NCBI RefSeq assembly: GCF_035917975.1
Contig: NZ_CP109130.1
Location: 806,001-870,000, forward strand
Length of the DNA: 64,000 nt
Origin: Streptosporangium sp. NBC_01756
GTDB taxonomy: Bacteria; Actinomycetota; Actinomycetes; Streptosporangiales; Streptosporangiaceae
Reading direction: 5' to 3'
Under the pieces are notes generated by a model. The model was not told the DNA's origin. It saw only the letters and a program-made list of their open reading frames with translations, and ran no database searches. Position numbers and translations under genes: made by a program. This document shows positions 1 through 8,718 of this stretch, piece by piece (the stretch's first letter is position 1; every line of letters begins with the position of its first letter).

Positions 1-350
1 AGGGCCGTGGGGTCGAACGCCCGCCTGATGAAATCGTCGAAGACGGCCAGCGGATAGAGACAGGCCACCAGCGACAGCCCGGCCAGCACCCAGTCGACGG
101 CGCCCGGACGGTCGCCGCTCCCGCGCACCGGCTTGTAGCAGACGAAGGTGAGCGGCAGCACGACCGCGAGGAAGGTCATCCGGTACGGCAGGACCTGACC
201 GGGGAGGAAGGCCCAGTAGAGCACGTAGAGCGAGAGCCCGAGGGCGACCAGGGTGACGGCCCCCGCAACCCGGCCGGACAGCCGCCGGGCGGGCCGCTCG
301 GCGTCGAATTCCGCGATCAGGTCATCCGGTGATGTTGTGGTCTCCGTCAA
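1..350 (-). CDS. TRAP transporter fused permease, N-terminal part (gene runs off the window)
   Basis: The reverse strand reads openly from a TTG start at 350 to the window edge, about 116 residues. GTGGAG lies about nine bases upstream of the TTG as ribosome binding site. A short acidic N-terminus is followed by hydrophobic stretches (AGAVTLVALGLSLYVLYWAF, then a segment beginning MTFLAVVLPLTF and one with WVLAGLSLVACLYPLAV). The pattern ending in DDFIRRAFDPT resembles the N-terminal region of 4TM/12TM fused TRAP permeases, which import dicarboxylates and similar solutes with a periplasmic-type receptor. The permease assignment rests on this pattern only. The large transport domain and any receptor gene lie outside the window. 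Confidence 0.6.
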   Translation of the reverse strand, partial: MTETTTSPDDLIAEFDAERPARRLSGRVAGAVTLVALGLSLYVLYWAFLPGQVLPYRMTFLAVVLPLTFVCYKPVRGSGDRPGAVDWVLAGLSLVACLYPLAVFDDFIRRAFDPTA

Positions 351-561
351 GCGCCGTCTCCACGTGTGAGCCGCCGATCCCTGACGGGAAGTTACCCAAG
401 GAGTTGACCTTGGAGCAGCAGAAGGAGATCACGTTCTCATCGCGATTCCGGAACGAGGTCCGCGGCGTCCGCGGGAGATTCGGGCGCTCACCAGGAGAGG
501 CCGGTGACGGCCGGCGGATCCGAGTGCCCGCACGTGGGCGCCCGCGCCGGTGCGGGTCGGC

Positions 562-633
562 GCCTCAGCCGCCCGAGGTGTCGAGCTCGGCGTCCGCGCC
601 TCAGCCGCCCGAGGTGTCGAGCTCGGCGTCCGC
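562..633. repeat. 36-bp perfect tandem duplication over the dusB stop codon
   Basis: Bases 562-597 are repeated exactly at 598-633. The copy nearer the gene holds the last residues of DusB (AELDTSGG) and its TGA (601-603, reverse strand). The second copy repeats the same codons and stop just downstream, so the protein end is unchanged and a silent vestigial copy follows it. Confidence 0.9.
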
Positions 634-1722
634 GCCGACGACGGCCAGGTCGTAGGGGTCGTCCAGCCAGCCGGCGGGCAGGTGGACCCGGTCGCGCGGG
701 TTGGTCTTGCCTCTGGGTGCGTCCACGCCCTCCGGCCAGGGCTGGGCGGGGTCCAGCTCGGCGAGCCCTTCGCGCAGCTCCGCGAGGGTGTCGGAGGTGG
801 CGAGGCGGCGGCGGAGGTCGGCTCCGACGGTGAAGCCCTTGAGGTACCAGCCGACGTGCTTGCGGAAGTCGGCCACCGCGTGCCGCTCGCTGTCGAAGCA
901 CTCGGCCAGCAGTGTGGCGTGCCGGTCCATGGTCGCGGCGACCTCCCCCAGCCGCGGCCGGGCGCGCTCCCCGCCCCCTTCGCACGCGGCCGCGAGGTCC
1001 GCGAACAGCCACGGACGGCCCAGGCAGCCCCGGCCCACGACGACACCGTCGCATCCGGTCTCGGCCATCATCCGCATCGCGTCGTCCGCGCTCCAGATGT
1101 CGCCGTTGCCGAGAACCGGAATCTCGGTCACCGCCTCCTTCAGCCGCGCGATGGCCTCCCAGTCGGCGGTCCCGCCGTAGTGCTGCAGGGCGGTACGGCC
1201 GTGCAGCGCTATCGCCGAGACCCCCTCCTGCACGGCGATCCGGCCCGCGTCCAGGTAGGTCAGGTGGCCGTCGTCGATGCCCTTGCGCATCTTCATGGTC
1301 ACTGGCAGCGTCCCGGCGTTGCGCACGGCCTCGCGCAGGATGGCCCGCAGGAGGTTCCGCTTGTACGGCAGGGCGGAGCCTCCGCCACGCCGGGTCACCT
1401 TGGGGACCGGGCAGCCGAAGTTGAGGTCGACGTGGTCGGCCAGGTCCTCGTCGGCGATCATGCGGACGGCCCTGCCGACGGTCACCGGGTCGACTCCGTA
1501 GAGCTGGAGGCTGCGGGGCTTCTCTCCCGGGTCGAACCGGATCATCTTGAGCGTCTTGGCGTTCCGTTCCACCAGCGCCCGCGTCGTGATCATCTCGCAG
1601 ACGAACAGCCCGCCGCCCTGCTCGCGGCAGAGCGTGCGGAAGGGCGCGTTGGTGATCCCGGCCATGGGCGCCAGGACGACGGGCGGCCAGACCTCGAGCG
1701 GTCCCAGTTTCAACGACTCCAC
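601..1722 (-). CDS. dusB: tRNA-dihydrouridine synthase, DusB family
   Basis: A 373-residue flavoenzyme that reduces uridine to dihydrouridine in the D-loop of tRNA, using FMN and NADPH. The N-terminal barrel entry APMAGITNAPFR (about residues 18-29), the catalytic-cysteine motif NFGCP (Cys near 104), the KMRKG and HGRT elements and the phosphate-binding GNGDIW and VVVGRGCLG motifs are all in the usual order. A C-terminal helical tRNA-binding region follows, with HVGWYLKGF, so the length suits bacterial DusB. The start is a GTG with a GAGG-like site upstream. The gene diverges from the ACT-domain gene. The only oddity is the 36-bp tandem duplication over its stop codon. Confidence 0.93.
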   Translation of the reverse strand: MESLKLGPLEVWPPVVLAPMAGITNAPFRTLCREQGGGLFVCEMITTRALVERNAKTLKMIRFDPGEKPRSLQLYGVDPVTVGRAVRMIADEDLADHVDLNFGCPVPKVTRRGGGSALPYKRNLLRAILREAVRNAGTLPVTMKMRKGIDDGHLTYLDAGRIAVQEGVSAIALHGRTALQHYGGTADWEAIARLKEAVTEIPVLGNGDIWSADDAMRMMAETGCDGVVVGRGCLGRPWLFADLAAACEGGGERARPRLGEVAATMDRHATLLAECFDSERHAVADFRKHVGWYLKGFTVGADLRRRLATSDTLAELREGLAELDPAQPWPEGVDAPRGKTNPRDRVHLPAGWLDDPYDLAVVGADAELDTSGG

Positions 1723-1813
1723 CTTGTGTTTCTACCTCACCGGGCTCAGCGGGACGAATCAACGCTGGGTAGGGTGTACATAGCGTAATCAGACGGGACA
1801 CCGGAGGCCGTGG

Positions 1814-2464
1814 ATGCTCCTGCGACTGCGGATCGCACTGCCCGACCAGCCGGGATCCCTGGCAAAGATCACCCATGCCCTCGGTTCCGCCGGGGCCGAC
1901 ATCACCCAGGTCGTCGTGCTGGAGCGCGGCGAGGGCCGTGCGCTCGACGACATCACCGTCTACTGGCCGGACGCCGCTTCGCGCGAGGCGCTGGTCGAGG
2001 GCCTGCGGAGCGTACCGGGAGTGACGGTCGAGGGCGTGTGGGGCACGCGGGAGGCACCGGGCACCTATCCGGAGCTTGAGATCCTCAAATACATCACCAC
2101 GGCGGGAGACCGCGCGCTGGCCACACTGATCGACTCGATGCCGGTGCTGTTCAGCGGCGACTGGGCGGCGGCCGGCACCACGGTGGAGCCACGCACGGTC
2201 GTCCATTCCAGCTGGCGCGCCCCCGCCGAGGTCCCCTTCCTCCCCGACAATCCGGCCCGCCCGACGGCCGCCACCCTCGACTCCGGCCTCCATGTGATCG
2301 CCGCGCCGCTCCCCCCGCTGGCCATGACCCTGTTGCTGGCCCGCACCGAAGGCCCCGCCTTCCACCGCATCGAGGTGCACCGCCTCACCCGGATCCTGGA
2401 GATCTTCCTCACCCTGCCCGCGGTGGAACGCGGTGTCGCCCGCCAGCTCCGCCGGTCCGGATGA
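1814..2464 (+). CDS. ACT-domain protein
   Basis: A 216-residue protein with an N-terminal ACT domain (residues 1 to about 75, LRIALPDQPGSLAKITHALG), a fold that usually binds amino acids to regulate metabolic enzymes. The remaining 140 residues resemble a GAF-like or unassigned conserved domain seen in actinobacterial ACT proteins and have no catalytic motif I recognise. The ATG at 1814 has GGAGG at 1803-1807. The gene is monocistronic, lying between divergent dusB and the tRNA cluster. It may sense an amino acid, which would fit the adjacent tRNA genes only loosely. The ligand is unknown. Confidence 0.8.
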   Translation: MLLRLRIALPDQPGSLAKITHALGSAGADITQVVVLERGEGRALDDITVYWPDAASREALVEGLRSVPGVTVEGVWGTREAPGTYPELEILKYITTAGDRALATLIDSMPVLFSGDWAAAGTTVEPRTVVHSSWRAPAEVPFLPDNPARPTAATLDSGLHVIAAPLPPLAMTLLLARTEGPAFHRIEVHRLTRILEIFLTLPAVERGVARQLRRSG

Positions 2465-2540
2465 CCGGCGGTTACGCAACCACCCGGAAAACCCGCTAGA
2501 GTTCTCTCGTTGCCGCAGGGGAAACACCCGGCGAAAACAC

Positions 2541-2612
2541 GCGGAAGTGGCTCAGTGGTAGAGCATCACCTTGCCAAGGTGAGGGTCGCGGGTTCGAATC
2601 CCGTCTTCCGCT
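2541..2612 (+). tRNA. tRNA-Gly (anticodon GCC)
   Basis: A 72-base cloverleaf: acceptor GCGGAAG pairs with CTTCCGC, the D-arm is GCTC/GAGC, the anticodon stem is TCACC/GGTGA with loop TTGCCAA, and the T-loop is TTCGAAT. CCA is not encoded. It is the first gene of a three-tRNA cluster; TAGAGT at 2497-2502 could be its -10 box. Confidence 0.95.
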
Positions 2613-2638
2613 CGAAGGGTCTTTACGATCCTCACTCC

Positions 2639-2709
2639 GGTGGAGTGGCCGAGAGGCGAGGCAACGGCCTGCAAAGCCGTGTACACGGGTTCAAATCCCG
2701 TCTCCACCT
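2639..2709 (+). tRNA. tRNA-Cys (anticodon GCA)
   Basis: A 71-base cloverleaf with acceptor GGTGGAG/CTCCACC, anticodon stem ACGGC/GCCGT around loop CTGCAAA, and T-loop TTCAAAT. The discriminator is T and CCA is not encoded. It lies 26 bases after tRNA-Gly and 14 before tRNA-Val, so it is probably co-transcribed. Confidence 0.95.
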
Positions 2710-2723
2710 CTCGTGTTCGGCGA

Positions 2724-2798
2724 GGACGATTAGCTCAGCGGGAGAGCGCTTCCCTGACACGGAAGAGGTCACAGGTTCAATCCCTGTATCGTCCACCA
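2724..2798 (+). tRNA. tRNA-Val (anticodon GAC), CCA encoded
   Basis: A cloverleaf with acceptor GGACGAT/ATCGTCC, anticodon stem CTTCC/GGAAG around CTGACAC, and T-loop TTCAATC. The discriminator A and CCA are encoded (2795-2798), unlike in its two partners. The Gly-Cys-Val order is familiar from actinomycete genomes. Confidence 0.95.
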
Positions 2799-2830
2799 CT
2801 GCTCATGGCGTCCATGGGCCGAGCAAGATC

Positions 2831-2874
2831 AGAAGGCCGCCGACATTCCCGTTCAGGGATGTCGGCGGCCTTCT
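2831..2874. terminator. Strong hairpin after the tRNA cluster, probably bidirectional
   Basis: The left arm at 2831-2850 pairs with 2856-2874 around a five-base loop, GTTCA, with one bulged A in about 19 pairs. It sits between the tRNA cluster and the convergent gene at 2916-3221 and could stop transcription from both sides. There is no T-run, which is normal for actinomycete terminators. Confidence 0.75.
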
Positions 2875-2915
2875 GGCTTGTCCGATGAGCAACCGGCGCA
2901 GTTTGCGCGGTCAGG

Positions 2916-3221
2916 TCACTCCCCCGCGGGGCGGACGCCCCCGTCGATGCGGCCGGGAGCTTCCTCCTGATCGAAGGTGATCACCATGTATCTGCCGTTG
3001 GCGTAGCTGACCACAGGCCTTCCGAGCGTGTCACCCACCCTGCGGGCGACCGCCTGGAACAGCTCCACCAACTCCGGGGTGTCGGCACTCACCCTGAACC
3101 GTCCGTCGGTGACGAGTTTCTGGGCGACGAGAGCGGCGAAGTTGACCTCACTCCGGGCCTTCTCCTCCGCGCTCAACGGGGTGTGCCGCAGCGCGGGCTG
3201 CGTACCGAAAGGATGGGTCAT
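2916..3221 (-). CDS. Conserved-type hypothetical protein, 101 aa
   Basis: A small soluble protein of unknown function. The N-terminal third is polar, and the rest reads as helix (SEVNFAALVAQKLVTDG) followed by an alternating segment ending in GRPVVSYANGRYMVITFD, which suggests a small alpha/beta fold. No cysteines, transmembrane segment or signal peptide. The ATG at 3221 has GAGGAG upstream, and codon use is typical of the window, so it is probably real. It has no operon partner. Confidence 0.6.
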   Translation of the reverse strand: MTHPFGTQPALRHTPLSAEEKARSEVNFAALVAQKLVTDGRFRVSADTPELVELFQAVARRVGDTLGRPVVSYANGRYMVITFDQEEAPGRIDGGVRPAGE

Positions 3222-3348
3222 CGCTCAACTCCTCGTCGTCACCGTTCCTCAGGGATGCTAGCGGCTCCACCCCGCTGAATCGCCGTCGAGCGGTCGGCGG
3301 GGGCGGGCCGAGGCGCCCGGGTGGTTCACCGCTCCTCGTTCCGGTGGC

Positions 3349-3990
3349 TCAGCCGGCATCCCTGACCAGCAGGGCGGCCTGGACGCGATTGGCGCAGTCG
3401 AGCTTGGTCAGGATCCGGCTGACGTAGGTCTTGATGGTCGTCTCGGTCATCTGCAGCCGCCGGCCGATCTCGGCGTTGGACATGCCCTCCGCCACCAGGT
3501 GCAGGACCTCCGACTCGCGGGGCGTCAGCGCCGCCAGCCGTCCGGCGGCCTCCCGCCGGCGCCGGGCCTCCCCGGGCGTGACCATGCCCAGCACCAGCCG
3601 GGTCACCGAGGGTGACAGGTAGGCGTCTCCGTTGTGCGCCGCCCGGACCGCGCGGATCAGCTCGTCGGGCGTGCAGTTCTTGAGCACGAACCCGGCCACG
3701 CCGCCCTGCAGGGCGCGCAGCACGTTCGGCTCGGTGCCGAACGACGTCAGGATCACGGTTCGCAGTGCGGGGACCTTCCGGCGCAGCTCCTCGATCGCGC
3801 TCAACCCGTCCAGCACCGGCATGGTGACGTCGATCAACGCCACGTCGGCGCGGTGCCTGATCGCCTCGTCCACGGCAGCCCGGCCGTTCTCCGCCTGGGC
3901 GACGACCTCGATGTCGGCCGCCGACTCCAGCACGGTGCGGATACCGGCGGTGATCAGCGGCTCGTCGTCGGCGACCAGCACCCTGATCAC
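3349..3990 (-). CDS. Response regulator, NarL/LuxR family
   Basis: A 213-residue regulator with an N-terminal receiver domain (acidic pocket VADDEP, phosphoacceptor Asp in LIDVTMP, switch residue in VILTSFG, Lys in VLKNCTPDEL) and a C-terminal LuxR helix-turn-helix (LTPRESEVLHLVAEGMSNAEI to about residue 205). Its GTG start overlaps the TGA of the kinase gene by four bases (GTGA), giving translational coupling. The likely targets are the divergent ABC exporter genes from 5294, inferred from the layout. Confidence 0.92.
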   Translation of the reverse strand: MIRVLVADDEPLITAGIRTVLESAADIEVVAQAENGRAAVDEAIRHRADVALIDVTMPVLDGLSAIEELRRKVPALRTVILTSFGTEPNVLRALQGGVAGFVLKNCTPDELIRAVRAAHNGDAYLSPSVTRLVLGMVTPGEARRRREAAGRLAALTPRESEVLHLVAEGMSNAEIGRRLQMTETTIKTYVSRILTKLDCANRVQAALLVRDAG

Positions 3991-5195
3991 CCTCTCACCC
4001 CCGTCAGCATGCCGGCGGGCAGGAGCACGAAGGTCAGGGCCGCGACGGCGATGCCGACGGCGGCCGTGTGGACGCGCCCGGTCGCCGTCAGGTCCTCGCC
4101 GTCCGCCGCCTCCTCTTCGAGGGTGACGGGCAGCATCGCGAAGAGCCTGAACCCGTCGCCGGACAGCCGATGGTCCAGGACTCCGCCGACCGGCCGGACC
4201 CGCTCGCCCAGCCCGGCCAGGCCGTGTCCGCCCTCGCCGGAGTCCGGACCGTCCGGGAGCGGGTTGGCGACCGTGAGCAGCAGCGCGTCCGACTCCCAGT
4301 CGACGCTCACGGTGACCGGCTGCCCCGAGGCGTGCTTGGCCGCGTTGGTCAGTCCCTCCTCGACCACCCGGTAGGCCGCCTGCCCGGCCGCCGAGGACAG
4401 CGGCCGCGGCTCTCCGCTCTGCCGTAGCGTCACCGCGGCCCCGGATCTCCGGAACTCCTCCACCACCGTGCCGATGGCCTGCACCGCGAACGACCGGTCG
4501 GGGGTCTCCGGCTCGCCGCGGAGCGTGCCGACCAGCTCGTGCAGCTCGTCCATGGCGCCGCGGGCCGCTCCGGCCAGTCGCCGGACGGCCTGCCGCTGCT
4601 CAGCGGGCAGTGCCGACACCTCCAGCGCGGCCGCCTGGACCGACACCAGGCTGAGCCGGTGCCCGAGGGAGTCGTGCATGTCCCTCGCGATCCGCAGCCG
4701 CTCCTGCTCGGCGAGGAGCTCCCGTTCCAGGCCGAGCTGCCGGTTGCGCCGGCTGAGCGCCGACACCAGCCGCTCGTGCTGGGCCAGGTAACGGCCGGTC
4801 AGCATCGGCAGTGCCACGAAGACGCCGTAGACCGACAGAAGGCCGGCGATCCTGCGGGGATCCCCGGAGGGGCTCCAGAGCTGTACGGCGACGCTGCCGA
4901 GCGCCACACCGAACGCCGAGCCGACGACCACGGCCGTACCCCGTCGCGACACGACCTCGCGCCCGGCATGGTAAGCGCTCCAGAGCAGCAGGACATACGC
5001 TCCGCCGGTAAACGCGGAGAGCACCAGCGCGGCCGTGAACGCGGCCGCCGGAGACCGGTGGCGCAGCGCGACCACCAGCACGACGGCCATCGCGTACGCC
5101 GGCGCGCCCCAGGGGGGCAGCCCCTCCCGGTGCCCGGCCACCAGCAGCACGGTGTCGACCACGACCACGACGGCGGCGAGAAGATGTCGGCCCAT
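3987..5195 (-). CDS. Sensor histidine kinase, HisKA_3 (NarX/DesK) type
   Basis: About 402 residues from the ATG at 5195. The N-terminal half holds several hydrophobic segments (LLAAVVVVVDTVLLVAGHR, then three or four more to about residue 140) forming a membrane sensor. The dimerisation/phosphoacceptor helix has RIARDMHDSLGHRLSLV with the phosphorylated His, and the C-terminal ATPase domain shows NAAKHASG (N box) and GEGGHGLAGLGERV (G box). The start is chosen because TACCCT sits six bases upstream, the leaderless pattern seen elsewhere here. A hydrophobic tail after the ATPase domain (VGIAVAALTFVLLPAGML) could be a further membrane helix. The signal is unknown; divergence from an ABC exporter suggests an antibiotic or envelope stress. 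Confidence 0.9.
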   Translation of the reverse strand: MGRHLLAAVVVVVDTVLLVAGHREGLPPWGAPAYAMAVVLVVALRHRSPAAAFTAALVLSAFTGGAYVLLLWSAYHAGREVVSRRGTAVVVGSAFGVALGSVAVQLWSPSGDPRRIAGLLSVYGVFVALPMLTGRYLAQHERLVSALSRRNRQLGLERELLAEQERLRIARDMHDSLGHRLSLVSVQAAALEVSALPAEQRQAVRRLAGAARGAMDELHELVGTLRGEPETPDRSFAVQAIGTVVEEFRRSGAAVTLRQSGEPRPLSSAAGQAAYRVVEEGLTNAAKHASGQPVTVSVDWESDALLLTVANPLPDGPDSGEGGHGLAGLGERVRPVGGVLDHRLSGDGFRLFAMLPVTLEEEAADGEDLTATGRVHTAAVGIAVAALTFVLLPAGMLTGVRG

Positions 5196-5201
5196 AGGGG
5201 C

Positions 5202-5207
5202 AGGGTA
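5202..5207 (-). promoter_or_regulatory. -10 box of the leaderless kinase promoter
   Basis: TACCCT on the reverse strand (TANNNT) ends six bases before the ATG at 5195, so transcription should begin at or next to the A of ATG. No ribosome binding site lies between. Confidence 0.55.
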
Positions 5208-5280
5208 TTGGCTGGATCGGGTCAACTTTGGTCGGACGGACCGCCGACTTTCGAGGACTGTGCCCGGCCGGACCGGTTCC

Positions 5281-5286
5281 TAGCCT
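5281..5286 (+). promoter_or_regulatory. -10 box of the leaderless ABC exporter promoter
   Basis: TAGCCT (TANNNT) lies seven bases before the GTG at 5294. This promoter and the kinase promoter at 5202-5207 are back to back within 90 bp, so one regulator site between them could control both. Confidence 0.55.
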
Positions 5287-5293
5287 TGACCGG

Positions 5294-6208
5294 GTGATCG
5301 AAGTACGGAACCTCAGCAAGAGATACGGGACCACCGTCGCGGTCGACGGTCTGTCCTTCACGGTACGGCCCGGCCAGGTGACCGGGTTCCTCGGGCCGAA
5401 CGGTGCCGGTAAGTCCACCACGATGAGGATGATGCTGGGCCTCGACCGCCCCACCGGAGGTGAGGTCCTCATCGACGGTGCGCGTTACCGGCGGCTGTCC
5501 GAACCGCTGCGGCGGGTCGGGGCGATGCTGGAGGCGTCGGCCGTACACGGTGGTCGCAGCGCGTTCAACCACCTGCTGTGGCTGGCGCGGACCAATCGGA
5601 TCCCCAGGGCGCGGGTGCGGGAGGTCCTGGCGATGGTCGGGCTGGAGGGCGTCGCGGGCAAACGGGCCGGCGGCTTCTCGCTCGGCATGACCCAGCGGCT
5701 CGGCATCGCCGGGGCGCTGCTCGGAGACCCGCCGGTGCTGCTCTTCGACGAGCCGGTCAACGGGCTGGACCCCGAGGGCATCGTGTGGATCCGGAACCTG
5801 CTGAAGGGACTGGCCGCCGAGGGCCGGGCGGTGTTCGTCTCCAGCCATCTGATGAGCGAGACGGCGCTGACCGCGGAGCACCTCATCGTGATCGGCCGCG
5901 GCCGGTTACTGGCCGACACCACCGTGCGGCAGTTCGTCGAGACGAACTCCCGCTCCTACGTGCGGATCCGGACACCCGAGCCGGAACGGATGCGCGACGC
6001 GCTGGTCAGGGCCGGCGTCCGGGTGGAACGGGCGGCGGACGGAGCCCTGGAGGCCTACGGCACGGAGGCCGCGGCCCTCGGTGAGCTGGCCGCCGCCAAC
6101 GGTCTGACAGTGCACGAGGTCAGCGCCCAGCGGGCCTCACTGGAGGAGGCGTTCATGGAACTCACCGGGGACGCGGTGGAATACCAGGCCGGAGGCGGGA
6201 AGCGGTGA
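5294..6208 (+). CDS. ABC transporter ATP-binding protein (drug/lantibiotic exporter type)
   Basis: A 304-residue ATPase of an ABC-2 type exporter. Walker A is GPNGAGKST, the Q-loop follows, the signature is a degenerate FSLGMTQR in place of LSGGQ, Walker B is VLLFDEPVNGLD, and the switch His is in SSHLMSE. A C-terminal extension of about 90 residues is typical of the CcmA/BcrA-like group. The start is GTG (VIEVRNLSKRYG); the reading frame continues upstream but without family similarity, and the leaderless -10 box supports this GTG. It is coupled to the permease at 6205 by a GTGA overlap. The substrate is unknown. Confidence 0.92.
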   Translation: MIEVRNLSKRYGTTVAVDGLSFTVRPGQVTGFLGPNGAGKSTTMRMMLGLDRPTGGEVLIDGARYRRLSEPLRRVGAMLEASAVHGGRSAFNHLLWLARTNRIPRARVREVLAMVGLEGVAGKRAGGFSLGMTQRLGIAGALLGDPPVLLFDEPVNGLDPEGIVWIRNLLKGLAAEGRAVFVSSHLMSETALTAEHLIVIGRGRLLADTTVRQFVETNSRSYVRIRTPEPERMRDALVRAGVRVERAADGALEAYGTEAAALGELAAANGLTVHEVSAQRASLEEAFMELTGDAVEYQAGGGKR

Positions 6209-6993
6209 ACGCCACCTTCACCTGGGCGGTGCTCACCGCCGAATGGACCAAGATCCGGACAGTGCGGTCGACGCTGTGGACGCTGCTACTGGCCTTCGCC
6301 CTCAGCGTCGGCCTCGGCTACCTGGTCGGGCTCAGCTTCCGCGGCTCCTTCTCCCGCCTGCCGCACGAGCAGCAGGAGAGCTTCGATCCGCTCTTCGCCA
6401 CCTTCTACAGCCTCACCCTCGGCCAGCTGGCCCTGGTGGTGTTCGGGGTGCTCCTGATCGGCACCGAGTACAGCACGGGGACGATCAGCGCCTCGCTGGC
6501 GGCGGTGCCGCGACGCGGCCTGTTCTACGGCGCCAAGGCGCTCGCCGGGCTGTCGTGTGCCCTCGGCGTCTCGGTGGTCACCGTGACCGTCACCTTCTTC
6601 GCCGCGCAGGCGGGGCTCGGCCCACTCGGCACCTCCCTCGGCTCGGATGGGGTGGTGCCCGCCGCCGCCGGCGCCTGCCTCTATCTGACGATGATCTGCC
6701 TGTTCGCCATGGGAGTGGCGACGATGCTGCGCAGTTCCACGCTCTCGCTGGGGATCCTGCTGCCTCTGCTCTTCCTCGGCTCGCAGGGACTGGGCAACGT
6801 CCCGGGATTGAAGCCCGTCGCGCAGTATCTGCCGGACCAGGCCGGCATGTTGATCATGCATCTCACCGGACCGCCCGGAGACCCCCGGTTCGGCCGTGAC
6901 TACGGTCCCTGGACCGGAATGGGCATCCTCGCGCTCTGGGTGGCCGCCGCCCTCATCGGCGGCTACCTGGTGCTGCGCCGCCGCGACGCCTGA
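6205..6993 (+). CDS. ABC-2 type permease
   Basis: A 262-residue integral membrane protein with about six hydrophobic segments: TLWTLLLAFALSVGLGYL near residue 25, then around 70, 110, 150, 185 and 240. The motif FGVLLIGTEYSTGTI is the characteristic ABC-2 permease element. Its GTG start overlaps the ATPase stop, so the two proteins should be made in stoichiometric amounts and form the exporter. The kinase and regulator encoded divergently are the probable control. Confidence 0.9.
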   Translation: MNATFTWAVLTAEWTKIRTVRSTLWTLLLAFALSVGLGYLVGLSFRGSFSRLPHEQQESFDPLFATFYSLTLGQLALVVFGVLLIGTEYSTGTISASLAAVPRRGLFYGAKALAGLSCALGVSVVTVTVTFFAAQAGLGPLGTSLGSDGVVPAAAGACLYLTMICLFAMGVATMLRSSTLSLGILLPLLFLGSQGLGNVPGLKPVAQYLPDQAGMLIMHLTGPPGDPRFGRDYGPWTGMGILALWVAAALIGGYLVLRRRDA

Positions 6994-7236
6994 ACGCTGT
7001 GACGCCGGAACCGCCGTGACGCCCGAACCGCCGGGCACCGTCCGAATGCGGCGCGGGACGATGCCCCCTTTCCGGCGGAGCGGGGCCTCGCGTCCGGCCG
7101 GCCGTGTGCCGTGCGCAGACGGCCGTACTCCGCCCTGGTCACGGGTGGCGCGGGCCGCGCGACGTCCGTGGCCCGGGCGGCGTCACCATGCCATCCGGAA
7201 TCGGGGCGAGCGCGGCGATCCCGGTCCGCTTCCTCG

Positions 7237-8718
7237 TCAGAGCCCTTGGGCGAGGCGGTAGTAGGCCTGGTTCCAGCGCAGTTCCTTGGCGAACTGCCGG
7301 GGCGTGGTGTCGGCGTCGATGACGAGCAGTTCGACGCCGAGCATGTCGGCGAAGTCGGTGAGCTCCTCGGTGCCGATCGCGGCCGACAGGACGGTGTGGT
7401 GGGGGGCGCCGGCAGTGAGCCACGCCTCGGCGGAGGTGCGCAGGTCGGGCCGGGGCTTCCAGACCGCCCTGGCCACGGGCAGGTTCGGCAGCGGCTCGGC
7501 CGGGGTGACCACGTCGACCTCGTTGGCGATCAGCCGGAACCGCCCGCCCATGTCCGCCAGGCCCACCACGACGGCGGGACCGGGCTCGGCGTCGAACACC
7601 AGCCGGACCGGATCCTCGCGGCCGCCGATGCCGAGGGGATGGACCTCGCACGAGGGCACGCCGGAGGCGATCGTCGGGCAGACCTCCAGCATGTGCGCGC
7701 CGAGGATGACCTCCTGTCCCGGGCGCAGGTGGTAGGTGTAGTCCTCCATGAACGAGGTGCCGCCCGGCAGGCCGGCCGACATCACCTTCAGTGTGCGCAG
7801 CAGTACCGAGGTCTTCCAGTCGCCCTCGCCGCCGAAGCCGTACCCGTCGGCCATCAGCCGCTGTACGGCCAGGCCCGGCAGTTGCCGCAGGCCGCCGAGG
7901 TCCTCGAAGTTGGTGGTGAAGGCCCCGAAGCCGCCCTCCTGGAGGAAATGGCGCAGGCCCAGCTCGATCCGGGCCGCGTAACGCAGGGAGTCGTGCCGTT
8001 CCCCGTCGGCGCGCAGCTCGGGGGCGACCTCGAACAGGTCCTCGTACTCCTTGACCAGCGCGGTGACCTCGGTGTCGGAGGCCGCGTCCACCACGGCCAC
8101 CAGGTCGTTGACCCCGTAGGTGTTGACCGACACCCCGAAGCGGAGCTGGGCTCCGACCTTGTCCCCCTCGGTGACGGCCACGTCGCGCATGTTGTCGCCG
8201 AACCTGGCCAGCCTCAGCGAGCCCACCTCGGCCCGGCCGGCCGCCGCCCTGGCCCACGCCCCGATCCGGGCCACCACGGACGGGTCGCTCACGTGCCCGG
8301 CCACGGTCTTCCTGGCCACGCCGAGCCTGGCCTGGATGTAGCCGAACTCGCGGTCGCCGTGCGCCGCCTGGTTCAGGTTCATGAAGTCCATGTCGATGGA
8401 GCTCCACGGCAGGTCCAGGTTGGCCTGGGTGTGCAGGTGCAGCAGCGGCTTGCGCAGCGCGTCCAGCCCGGCGATCCACATCTTGGCGGGAGAGAACGTG
8501 TGCATCCACGCCACCAGCCCGACGCAGTCGTCCGAGGCGTTGGCCTCCAGGCAGATCCTGCGGATCGCCTCGGCGTCGGTGAGCACCGGCTTCCACTCCA
8601 CCTCGAAGGGGAGCTCCCCTCCCAGGGCCGTGGCGATCTGCCGGGACTGCTCGGCCACCTGGCGCAGCGTGTCCTCGCCGTAGAGTCCCTGGCTGCCGGT
8701 GAGAAACCAGATTTTCAA
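7237..8718 (-). CDS. araA: L-arabinose isomerase
   Basis: A 493-residue enzyme converting L-arabinose to L-ribulose, the first step of the pathway. The N-terminus [18 protein letters not shown] (from a TTG start), [11 protein letters not shown], the metal-ligand region [10 protein letters not shown], and HHTVLS near the C-terminus match the family and its usual length of about 500. The TTG at 8718 has AGAGGAG upstream and overlaps the araD stop by four bases (TTGA). It is the last gene of araBDA, which runs B, D, A as in Escherichia coli only in part (B, A, D there). Confidence 0.96.
   Translation of the reverse strand: MKIWFLTGSQGLYGEDTLRQVAEQSRQIATALGGELPFEVEWKPVLTDAEAIRRICLEANASDDCVGLVAWMHTFSPAKMWIAGLDALRKPLLHLHTQANLDLPWSSIDMDFMNLNQAAHGDREFGYIQARLGVARKTVAGHVSDPSVVARIGAWARAAAGRAEVGSLRLARFGDNMRDVAVTEGDKVGAQLRFGVSVNTYGVNDLVAVVDAASDTEVTALVKEYEDLFEVAPELRADGERHDSLRYAARIELGLRHFLQEGGFGAFTTNFEDLGGLRQLPGLAVQRLMADGYGFGGEGDWKTSVLLRTLKVMSAGLPGGTSFMEDYTYHLRPGQEVILGAHMLEVCPTIASGVPSCEVHPLGIGGREDPVRLVFDAEPGPAVVVGLADMGGRFRLIANEVDVVTPAEPLPNLPVARAVWKPRPDLRTSAEAWLTAGAPHHTVLSAAIGTEELTDFADMLGVELLVIDADTTPRQFAKELRWNQAYYRLAQGL

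Noticed and set aside
488-2527. 679-residue reverse-strand frame overlapping dusB and the ACT-domain gene
   Set aside because: It runs through two genes with strong family motifs in other frames and has low-complexity Arg/Gly content.
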